From positions 62,001-126,000 of the forward strand of contig CAWKIV010000018.1 of NCBI GenBank assembly GCA_963849885.1: a stretch of 64,000 nucleotides of DNA, in the 5' to 3' direction. A program made the translations under genes and the position numbers. The DNA comes from CADCTP01 sp963849885 (GTDB lineage Bacteria > Actinomycetota > Actinomycetes > Mycobacteriales > CADCTP01). Below the pieces are notes generated by a model, which was given only the letters and a program-made list of their open reading frames with translations, ran no database searches and was not told the DNA's origin. Each line of letters opens with the position of its first letter. Position 1 is the stretch's first letter. This document shows, piece after piece, positions 41,641-48,966 of the stretch.

Positions 41641-42738
41641 TCCGCGGGCTGGTCCGCGCCGGGGCGGTCCTCGCCGCCGCCGGCGCCGCCCACGCCGCGG
41701 TGAACGCCGCGCTGCTGCGCCGGCCCGACCCGGCGGCCCGGCCCGGCGCGGAGCGGGTGTCGGTGCTGCTCCCGGTACGCGACGAGGCGCCGCGGGTCGG
41801 CGCCTGCCTGGAGGCCGCGCTGGCCCAGGACGGGGTCGCCGAGGTGCTCGTGCTCGACGACGGCTCCACCGACGGCACCGGCGACATCGCCCGCCGGCTC
41901 GGCGCGCGGGTCCTCCCCGGCCGACCGCTGCCGGCCGGCTGGCTCGGCAAGCCGCACGCCTGCCAGCAGCTCGCCGACACCGCCGACCCGCGCAGCGACG
42001 TCCTGCTCTTCCTCGACGCCGACGTCGTGCTGGCGCCCGGTGCGGTCGCCGCCACCGTCGACCTGCTCCGCCGGCACCGCCTCGACCTGGTCTCCCCCTA
42101 TCCCCGGCAACGCGCCGTCACCCCGGCGGAACGGCTGGTCCAGCCGCTGCTGCAGTGGTCCTGGCTGACCTTCCTGCCGCTGCGGCTGGCCGAGCGCTCG
42201 CCCCGGGAGTCCCTCGCCGCCGCGAACGGGCAGCTGCTCGCCGTCCGCCGCGCCGCGTACGACCGGGCCGGCGGGCACGCCGCCGTCCGCGCCGAGGTCC
42301 TCGACGACGTCGCCCTGCTCCGGGCGGTCAAGCGCACCGGCGGCCGCGGCGGCGTCGCCGACGGGACCGCGCTGGCCACCTGCCGGATGTACGGCGGCTG
42401 GACCGAGCTGCGGGACGGCTACACGAAGTCGCTCTGGTCCGCCTTCGGCTCCCGCCCCGGCGCCGCCGCGGTCACCGGCCTGCTCGTCTTGGCCTACGTG
42501 CTGCCGGCGGCCGCCGCGCTGGCGCGGCTCGGTGTCTGGACTGGCCGGATACGCTGCCGGCGTGACCGGTCGGGTGGTGGCCGCCCGCCGCACCGGCGGC
42601 CGGGTCTGGCCCGACGCGTTCGCCCACCCGCTGTCCGTGGTCGCCTTCGCCGGCCTCACCGCCCGCTCCTGGCGCGCCCACCGCGCCGGCACGCTCGCCT
42701 GGAAGGGCCGCACGCTGCCGGGTCGGGACGGCCGGTGA
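41637..42738 (+). CDS. Family 2 glycosyltransferase (CruG-like), one apparent frameshift
   Basis: Probable carotenoid glycosyltransferase. It starts at GTG 41637, overlapping cruF, with an N-terminal helix, then GT-A motifs VSVLLPVRDEAPRVGACLEAAL, EVLVLDDGSTDGTGDIARRL, LLFLDADVVLAPGAV (DxD) and a late AEVLDDVALLRAVKRTG acceptor region. A membrane helix begins LLVLAYVLPAAAALAR. There the frame degrades into arginine-rich sequence, while the frame one base on, from 42532, continues SGLAGYAAGVTGRVVAARRTGG and HPLSVVAFAGLTARSWRAHRAGTLAWKGR to TGA 42738, overlapping crtI. One surplus base near 42530 explains this. The corrected length is about 366 residues. Confidence 0.82.
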
Positions 42739-44222
42739 GCCGCGTCGTCGTGGTCGGCGCCGGCGTCGGCGGTCTCGCCGCGGCGGCCCGGCTCGCCGCC
42801 GGCGGGCACGCGGTGACCGTCTGCGAGCAGGCGTCGGTGGTCGGCGGCAAGCTCGGCCTGGTCGAGCGGACCACCGAGGCCGGCGTGTTCCGCTTCGACA
42901 CCGGCCCGTCGCTGCTGACCATGCCGTACGTCTTCGCCGACCTCTTCGCGGCCACCGGCGACCCGCTGGAGTCGACGCTGGCACTGGAGCCGCTCGACCC
43001 GCTGATCCGGCACCACTTCCCCGACGGCACCCGGCTGGACACCGCGTCCGAGCTGGACGTGACCACCGCGCGGATGGACACCGCGTTCGGCCCGGGCGCC
43101 GGGCCGGCCTGGCGCCGGTTGGCCGGCCGCTCGGAGCGCATCTGGCAGGCGGTGCGGGAGCCGTTCCTGGAGACCGCGATCGGCGGGGCCGCGGACCTCG
43201 CCCGGCAGGCGGTGCGCCTCGGCGACCTGCGGGCCATCGCCCCCGGCCGGACGCTGCGCTCGCTCGGCCGGCGCTACCTCGGCGACCCGCGGCAGCGCAC
43301 GCTCTTCGAGCGCTACGCCACCTACACCGGCTCCGACCCGCGCCGCGCCCCGGCCGCGCTGGCCGTGGTGCCGTACGTGGAGCAGGCCTTCGGCGGCTGG
43401 TACCTCCGCGGCGGCCTCCGCACCCTCGCCGACGAGCTGGCCCGCCGGGTGACCGCGCTCGGCGGCCACATCCGCACCGACACCGACGTGATCCGGATCG
43501 AGACCACCGGCGGCCGGGCCAGCGGCGTCCGGCTCGCGGACGGCAGCCGGGTGCCGGCCGACGTCGTGGTCGCGAACGCGGACGCGGACCACGTCTACCG
43601 CGACCTCCTCCCGCAGCCGCGCCAGCTGCGCCGGCTGCGCCGCGGCACCCCGTCGCTGTCCGGCTTCGTGCTGCTGCTCGGCGTCCGCGGCCGGACCCCG
43701 GGCCTGGCCCACCACAACGTCCTGTTCCCCGGCTCGTACGACGACGAGTTCGACGCGGTCTTCGGCGACCCGGCCGCCCCCGTGGCGGACCCGACCGTCT
43801 ACATCAGCGTCCCGGACGACCCGGCGGTCCGCCCGGACGGCCACGAAGCCTGGTTCGTGCTGGTCAACGCGCCCCGGCACGGCCGCGGCCCGGGCGCGGT
43901 CGACTGGAACTCCCCCGAGCTCGCCGGCTCGTACGCCGGCCGCCTGCTCGGCATCCTCGCCCGCCGCGGCCTCCAGGTCACCGACCGCCTGCTCTTCTCC
44001 CAGGTCATCACCCCCGCCGACCTCGAGCGCGCCACCCGCGCCCCCGGCGGCGCCATCTACGGCACCTCCTCCAACGGCTCCCGCTCGGCCTTCCTCCGCC
44101 CGACCAACCGCTCTCCCGTCCCGGGCCTGTTTCTGGTCGGCGGCTCCGCCCACCCCGGCGGCGGCCTCCCCCTGGTCACCCTCTCCGCCAAGATCGTCGC
44201 CGACCTCATCGGCCCCGCCTGA
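42735..44222 (+). CDS. Carotenoid desaturase, CrtI/CrtD family
   Basis: A 495-residue FAD-dependent desaturase. It has the N-terminal dinucleotide motif VVVVGAGVGGLAAAARLAAGGHAVTVCEQ, FRFDTGPSLLTMPYVFADLFAATG, VPYVEQAFGGWYLRGGLRTLADELARR and a C-terminal GLFLVGGSAHPGGGLPLVTLSAKIV. The C-terminal sequence and position after cruF and the glycosyltransferase resemble CrtD-like 3,4-desaturases or methoxyneurosporene dehydrogenases; the second copy at 48967 looks more like true CrtI. The function split is inference. GTG 42735 overlaps the glycosyltransferase gene. Confidence 0.88.
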   Translation: MSRVVVVGAGVGGLAAAARLAAGGHAVTVCEQASVVGGKLGLVERTTEAGVFRFDTGPSLLTMPYVFADLFAATGDPLESTLALEPLDPLIRHHFPDGTRLDTASELDVTTARMDTAFGPGAGPAWRRLAGRSERIWQAVREPFLETAIGGAADLARQAVRLGDLRAIAPGRTLRSLGRRYLGDPRQRTLFERYATYTGSDPRRAPAALAVVPYVEQAFGGWYLRGGLRTLADELARRVTALGGHIRTDTDVIRIETTGGRASGVRLADGSRVPADVVVANADADHVYRDLLPQPRQLRRLRRGTPSLSGFVLLLGVRGRTPGLAHHNVLFPGSYDDEFDAVFGDPAAPVADPTVYISVPDDPAVRPDGHEAWFVLVNAPRHGRGPGAVDWNSPELAGSYAGRLLGILARRGLQVTDRLLFSQVITPADLERATRAPGGAIYGTSSNGSRSAFLRPTNRSPVPGLFLVGGSAHPGGGLPLVTLSAKIVADLIGPA

Positions 44223-44727
44223 CCCTCTCCTCCCTCCCTCCCCAACCGGCCCTCCGCACCCCCGCGCCGGCCCCACCTCCCCTGCCCCTCTCGCCCCTCT
44301 TGCCCTGGCCCTCCGTTCCCGCCGCTCCCCTCCCACAGCAGGACATCTTTGCCACACCTCTCCCGCAGACCACACCCTTCTTTTCTGACTACGCCACTGC
44401 CCACTCCCCCGAAGCAGAGACACTACCCACCGCTTTCCAACCAAGTACGCCTCCGCTTCCCCAGACGGAGCAAAGGCGTACTCGTCTTAGGTACGTAATT
44501 CCGGAGCGGCCTATCTGAAATTGATGCGTCTGCGCTTCGCCAGGTTGAGCAGAGGCGTACTTGGCGGTGAACGCGCTGGTCACTGCTTCGGGGAGAGGAG
44601 CAGAGGCATAGCCGAAAAAGAGGGGTATACCTGCGGGGAGGCAGCGGGTTTTCCACAGGCCGCCTGGTCGTCCACAGATTGCGGCGAAGATCTACCGGGT
44701 CCATTAGCCACCGGCGAGGCTTGCGCC
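44223..44727. other. 505-nt intergenic region of atypical composition
   Basis: This stretch lies between crtI/D and the XRE gene. Its first 115 bases are almost pure pyrimidine on the plus strand (CCCTCTCCTCCCTCCCTCCCC and onwards), perhaps a degraded terminator or composition-biased spacer. From about 44330 the base composition drops towards lower GC (runs such as ACATCTTTGCC and TTCTTTTCTGACTAC). From 44390 to 44613 it contains four palindromic repeats, listed separately. No gene with a ribosome site is seen; short ORFs through the repeats are not credible. Confidence 0.7.
44390..44613. repeat. Four imperfect palindromes related to the 5.4 kb repeat
   Basis: Copies lie at 44390-44426 (most decayed), 44445-44481, 44525-44560 and about 44578-44613. 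The clearest is 44445-44481: GTACGCCTCCGCTTCC paired with GGAGCAAAGGCGTAC around a short centre. All follow the pattern TACGCCTCTGCTTC-loop-GAGCAGAGGCGTA seen at 5391-5590. The spacing from the second to the third copy is 80 bp, the same period as the tandem unit there. Single-stranded, each copy folds to a hairpin of 14-16 bp with mismatches. Confidence 0.8.
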
Positions 44728-45289
44728 ATGACCGCGTTTCTCGATGTCACGGGCGTGCTGCGCCGGGCGCGGCGGCGAGCCGATCTCAGTCAGCGCGAGC
44801 TGGCCCGCGCCATCGGTGTCAGCCCGGCCGCAGTCGCGCGGGCTGAGACACACGGCCGGGCCAGCCTCAACCTGCTCGAGGGCGCGCTGGCGATCGCCGG
44901 TCTGCATCTGGCGGTGGTGGATGGCAGCGGGGCGCCGGTCCAGCCGATGCGGAAGGACGGGGTGCGCGATCTCGGCAAGCGGCGGCTGCCTGCTCACCTC
45001 GATCCGTTCGCGTACTGGGGCGTCGGCCTGCCGTACCGAGCCGATCGACCGTATCCGCGGCCACCGGGCTCTGCCTCGTTCGTCCGGCGGCGGCCCGAGC
45101 GCAACCTGGCGCGGTCCACGATCGGCACTCCCGATGACCACCCGAGCCGGCAGGAGTTGCTGCCCACCCGCCCAGCACGTCAGCCCGTGTATGTCAGCGA
45201 GTCCGAGTGCTCCTGCGGCCCGGAGTGCGAGCGGCGCTGCGTGTCGGACTGTGCATGCCAGTGCGAGCCGGATCCCCGACCGCGCCTAG
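44728..45289 (+). CDS. XRE-type DNA-binding protein with Cys-rich C-terminus, 3' frameshift
   Basis: A protein of about 186 residues with an N-terminal helix-turn-helix of the Cro/C1 type (VTGVLRRARRRADLSQRELARAIGVSPAAVARAETHGRASLNLLEGALAIAGL, residues about 5-57). A Pro/Arg-rich middle follows, then a striking tail with Cys clusters: SECSCGPECERR and CVSDCACQCEPDP. ATG 44728 follows GGCGAGG. In its own frame the ORF runs on antisense across two convergent genes to 46476, which is not credible. One base fewer in the CCCC at 45274-45277 gives TAG at 45289, sharing CTAG with the convergent stop. Composition is lower in GC than neighbours, suggesting transfer. No toxin partner is visible. Confidence 0.65.
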
Positions 45290-46026
45290 TCGTTGAGACG
45301 CCGCCGGATGACGACGAGAAGCTGGCTCAGGCCCACCAGACCCAGCACGACCCAGGCGACGGCGCCGCCGGTGACGACGAGGTCCGCCGAGCCGGGCAGC
45401 AGACCAGCCCCGAGCAGCAGACCAGCGGTGAGGATCACCCGGGTCGGCCGCTCCCAGACGGTGATGACGCCCACCTCGCCCATCCCGGCGTTCCCCGCGC
45501 GCGCTCGGGCGTACTCCTGCAGGCCCATGAGGCCGCCGCCGATGACGCACAGCGGGCCGGGAGCGCCGAGCACCCAGAGCGCGACCAGGTAGGCGGCGTC
45601 GGAGAGCCGGTCGGCGATGGAGTCGAGCACGAAGCCCCATCGGGAGGTCCGACCGGTCAGGATGGCGACCGCGCCGTCCAGGTTGTCGAGCAGGCCGGCA
45701 ACGACGACGACGACCACGGCGGCGAGCGGCCATCGGCCGCCGGCGCTCGCGATCGCCGCCACCGCCGCCGACGCCAGGACGCCCCAGGCGGTGAGCAGGT
45801 CCGGCGCCACGCCTCGGGCCGCCAGTGGCCGGGCCGCCGCGTAGGCCAGCGACAGCCAGCGGCCGGCGAGGCTGCCGGGTCGGGGCTGGTAGCCGCCGTG
45901 CAACGGCGCCCAGCGGCGCAGGTACTCAGCCAGTCCTGGCACCGGCTCCGGCGGTGGCCGGCCGGTCGCGACGGTGAGCACCAGCAGAATCGCGGTGGCG
46001 GCGGCGAGCAGCAGGGCCGTCAGCAC
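45286..46026 (-). CDS. CDP-alcohol phosphatidyltransferase family membrane protein
   Basis: A 246-residue membrane protein with about six helices. The active-site helix reads LLDNLDGAVAILTGRTSRWGFVLDSIADRLSD, which keeps the D-G...G...D...D of the family (DGx2ARx8-10Gx3Dx3D), but the usual Ala-Arg is Ala-Ile, so one cytidine-binding side chain is missing. GVAPDLLTAWGVLAS resembles the N-terminal region of PgsA-like enzymes. The alcohol substrate cannot be named (glycerol phosphate, inositol phosphate and others are possible). Start at 46026, just downstream of metF (15-nt gap). The ORF ends in a CTAG overlap with the convergent XRE gene. Confidence 0.82.
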   Translation of the reverse strand: MLTALLLAAATAILLVLTVATGRPPPEPVPGLAEYLRRWAPLHGGYQPRPGSLAGRWLSLAYAAARPLAARGVAPDLLTAWGVLASAAVAAIASAGGRWPLAAVVVVVVAGLLDNLDGAVAILTGRTSRWGFVLDSIADRLSDAAYLVALWVLGAPGPLCVIGGGLMGLQEYARARAGNAGMGEVGVITVWERPTRVILTAGLLLGAGLLPGSADLVVTGGAVAWVVLGLVGLSQLLVVIRRRLND

Positions 46027-46041
46027 GGCCGGAGCGGCGGC

Positions 46042-46947
46042 TCAGGCCGAGGCTCGGTCGACCGCGCGGGCGCCGAGACCGAGCCGGGCCCACACCTCGC
46101 GGGTCGCGGTGGACCTGTTCAACGTGTAGAAGTGCAGGCCGGGCGCGCCTTCGGCGAGAAGCCGCTCGCACAGCGCGGTCGCGTGCTCGACCCCGATCCG
46201 GCGGACCGCGACCGGGTCGTCCTCCACGGCGTAGAGCTCGGCGGCGAGGTCCGCCGGGAAGGCCGCGCCGGACAACTCGGCCGAGCGCTGGATGCCACGG
46301 ACGTTGGTGATCGGCATGATGCCGGCGATGATCGGCACGTCGCAGTCGAGCGTCGCCACCCGGTCCCGCATCCGCAGGTAGTCCTCGGCCCGGAAGAACA
46401 TCTGGGTGATGGCGAAGTCCGCGCCGGCCCGGCACTTGGCCACGAAGTGCCGGACGTCGGAGTCGAAGTCCGGTGAGCGCGGGTGCTTCTCCGGGAAGGC
46501 GGCCACCCCGACGCAGTAGTCGCCGTGGGCCTTCACCAGCCGGACCAGGTCCTCGGCGTAGTGCAGACCCTCAGGGTGTGCTTGCCAATCCCCCAGCGGG
46601 TCGCCGCCCGGCGGGTCGCCGCGCAGCGCCAGCACGTTGCGGACCCCGGCGCCGGCCAGCCGGCCGATCATGTGCCGCAGCTCGGCGACCGAGTGGCCGA
46701 CCGCCGTGAGGTGCGCCATGGGCAGCAGGGTGGTGTCGGTGGCGATCCGCTCGGTGATCTCCACGACCCGGTCGCGGTTGCCGCCGCCGGCGCCGTAGGT
46801 AACCGAGACGAACGACGGTTGCAGCGGCTCCAGCTGCCGGATCGCCTGCCAGAGCTGCCGCTCGCCCTCGTCGGTCTTCGGCGGGAAGAACTCGAACGAG
46901 AAGGTCGGGCGGCCCTCGGCAAGCCGGTCGCGAACGGTGGCCGTCAT
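46042..46947 (-). CDS. metF: 5,10-methylenetetrahydrofolate reductase
   Basis: FAD-dependent enzyme that makes 5-methyl-THF for methionine synthesis. The 301-residue TIM barrel has FSFEFFPPKTDEGERQLW with the catalytic Glu, FVSVTYGAGGGNRDRVVE, HLTAVGHSVAELRHMI, NVLALRGDPP, VAAFPEKHPRS and FAITQMFFRAEDYLRMRDRV. The ATG is at 46947. No SAM or cobalamin riboswitch is visible in the 800-nt region upstream. The CDP-alcohol transferase gene follows in the same direction but has no obvious pathway link. Confidence 0.96.
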   Translation of the reverse strand: MTATVRDRLAEGRPTFSFEFFPPKTDEGERQLWQAIRQLEPLQPSFVSVTYGAGGGNRDRVVEITERIATDTTLLPMAHLTAVGHSVAELRHMIGRLAGAGVRNVLALRGDPPGGDPLGDWQAHPEGLHYAEDLVRLVKAHGDYCVGVAAFPEKHPRSPDFDSDVRHFVAKCRAGADFAITQMFFRAEDYLRMRDRVATLDCDVPIIAGIMPITNVRGIQRSAELSGAAFPADLAAELYAVEDDPVAVRRIGVEHATALCERLLAEGAPGLHFYTLNRSTATREVWARLGLGARAVDRASA

Positions 46948-47750
46948 GCGGGCAGCCTAGCGGCAGCCCGCCGGCCGGCGCCGTCGCCGCCGCATCTCCC
47001 ATCGTCGCCCGCAGGTCCGGCAGCCTGCCATCCGGTGCCGTCGCAGCGCCCGCCACCGGTGCCGCCACGGGTCCGGGAGCCGGTCGGCCGGCCCGTCACC
47101 GCCGCGCCCATCACCGCGCCTGCCGCTCGGCGCCGTCCGCGGGTCCGGCGGGTCCGGCAGCCACCGCAATCGGCAGCGCCTCGCGGGTCCGGCAGGTCCG
47201 GCACGTCCGGCGATCCGGCACGTCCGGCAGGTTCGGCGGCCCGGCGGGTCCGGCGGCCCGGCGGGTCCGGCACGTCCGGCGGGTCCGGCGGTCCGGCGGG
47301 TCCGGCACGTCCGGGCGGCGGTCCGGCGGCGTCCGGCAGCGCCCCCGGCGGGTCCGGCGGCCCGGTACCTCCGGCACGTTCGGCGGGTCCGGCGGTCCGC
47401 CAGCCGGCGCCGTCACCGCCGCCCGCCGGCGCCGCCCGCGGGGTCTGGCAGGCCGCCGGCCGGCGGCGGCGCCGCCGTGCCCGCCACTGCGATCGTCGGC
47501 GCGCCGGGTGGGTCGGGCGGCCGCGGTCACCGTCGTGACGTCGCGGGGGATGTCGCCGGACCGGGTCTGGCGGCCTGCTGGGCGGTGCTGTCGGCGGGGT
47601 GATCGGCGGGGGTGCGGGGTTCGGCGAGGGGCGTCGGGTCCGGCGGGGGGGTCGGCGGGCGAGGGAGGGGTTGATTCCGTCGACAGGCGGGGTGGCGCCG
47701 GTTGCCGGATACTGCCCGACACGCGGCCTGCCACCGACCCTGGAGAGTCT
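46948..47750. other. 803-nt gap with short GTCCGGC-type repeats
   Basis: This gap separates metF and the prenyl synthase gene. From about 47135 to 47400 it is made of imperfect 9-10-nt repeats of the form GTCCGGC(A/G)(G/C), such as GTCCGGCAGGTCCGGCACG. The core CCGGCACGTCCGG also builds the ftsI tail repeats. All six frames give low-complexity Gly/Ser/Arg or Pro/Arg sequence with no ribosome site, so I call no gene. 47400-47750 shows no motif beyond GGCGGGG-rich sequence before the prenyl synthase ribosome site. Confidence 0.6.
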
Positions 47751-48872
47751 GTGACCTCGACCCGACACCGCCCGGACACCGCTCCCGGACCCTTTCCGGA
47801 CGCTCTGGAGGACTCGCCGCTGGAGCGGGAGAACTTGCGCAAGCGGGTGTCCGCGGCGCTCGACGGCTTCCTGGACCGGCAGGACGTCCGGCTCGCCGCG
47901 GTCGCGGACGAGGCCGGCGAGCTGGTGCTGGCGCTGCGCGACCTGCTGTCCGGGGGCAAGCGGCTGCGGCCGGCGTTCGGGTACTGGGCGTGGCGGGGCG
48001 CCGGCAGGCCGGACGACGACCGGATGGTGACCGCGGCGGCGGCGCTGGAGCTGTTCCAGGCGTCGGCGATCATCCACGACGACGTGATGGACCACAGCGA
48101 CACCCGGCGGGGGCAGCCGGCGGTGCACCGGCGGTTCGCGGAGCTGCACCGGCTGGCGGGCTGGCGCAGCGACCACGGGCAGTTCGGCGCGGGCGCCGCG
48201 ATCCTGGTCGGCGACCTGTGCCTGGGCTGGTCGGACGAGATGTTCTTCGGCAGCGGGCTGGAGTCCGAGCGGCTGGGCCGGGCCCGGCCGATCTTCGACG
48301 AGATGCGCACCGAGCTGATGGGCGGGCAGTACCTCGACCTGCTGGAGCAGGCGCTCGGCGGCGGCTCGGTGGCCCGGTCCCGGCGGGTGATCGAGTACAA
48401 GAGCGCGCGGTACAGCGTGCTCCGGCCGCTGCAGCTGGGCGCGGCGCTGGGCGGGGCGAGCCCGGCGCTGCGGGCGGCCTACGACGCGTACGGGCTGCCG
48501 CTGGGTGAGGCCTTCCAGCTGCGTGACGACGTGCTCGGCGTCTTCGGCGACCCGGCCGAGACCGGCAAGCCGGCCGGCGACGACCTGCGCGAGGGCAAGC
48601 GGACCGTGCTGGTCGCGCTGGCCGTGCAGCGGGGCAGCGCCGCCCAGGCCGCGGTGGTGGACCGGCACCTGGGCGACCCGGCGCTGGACCTGGCCGGGGT
48701 GGAGGCGCTGCGCGAGGTGCTGGTCGACACCGGCGCGCTGGCCGAGGTGGAGCGGCTGATCGCCGCCGGCGCGGAGCGGGCGCTGGACGCCCTGGACACC
48801 GCCGAGGTGGCGCCGCCGGCGGGCCAGGTGCTGCGCGAGCTGGCCGCGGCCGCCACCGCCCGCCGGCAATGA
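47751..48872 (+). CDS. Polyprenyl diphosphate synthase (GGPP synthase type)
   Basis: Makes the C20 (or longer) diphosphate that feeds phytoene synthase. The 373-residue product has the first Asp-rich motif IIHDDVMDHSDTRRG, GGKRLRPAFGYW, LVGDLCLGWSDEM, YKSARYSVLRPLQLGAAL and the second motif FQLRDDVLGVFGDPAETGKPAGDDLREGKRT. The bulky residues before the first motif (FQASAIIHDD) do not fix the chain length. GTG 47751 follows GGAGAG at good spacing; the N-terminal 30 residues are unconserved. It is followed by a CrtI gene in the same direction. Confidence 0.93.
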   Translation: MTSTRHRPDTAPGPFPDALEDSPLERENLRKRVSAALDGFLDRQDVRLAAVADEAGELVLALRDLLSGGKRLRPAFGYWAWRGAGRPDDDRMVTAAAALELFQASAIIHDDVMDHSDTRRGQPAVHRRFAELHRLAGWRSDHGQFGAGAAILVGDLCLGWSDEMFFGSGLESERLGRARPIFDEMRTELMGGQYLDLLEQALGGGSVARSRRVIEYKSARYSVLRPLQLGAALGGASPALRAAYDAYGLPLGEAFQLRDDVLGVFGDPAETGKPAGDDLREGKRTVLVALAVQRGSAAQAAVVDRHLGDPALDLAGVEALREVLVDTGALAEVERLIAAGAERALDALDTAEVAPPAGQVLRELAAAATARRQ

Positions 48873-48966
48873 GCACCCGCCGCCCGGCGCGGTCGGCGCG
48901 GACCGGTGGGTCGGCGGGGTCGGGGCGGTGCCGGGGAACGGCGGGGCGCGGGAGGGGAGGGCGACC

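Noticed and set aside
44521..44727. N-terminal extension of the XRE protein back to 44521
   Set aside because: It would read through two palindromes and has no ribosome site, whereas ATG 44728 has a GGCGAGG site and begins right at the HTH.
46948..47750. Riboswitch for metF or a hidden gene in the 803-nt gap
   Set aside because: No SAM or cobalamin riboswitch pattern was seen; frames are simple repeats without ribosome sites.
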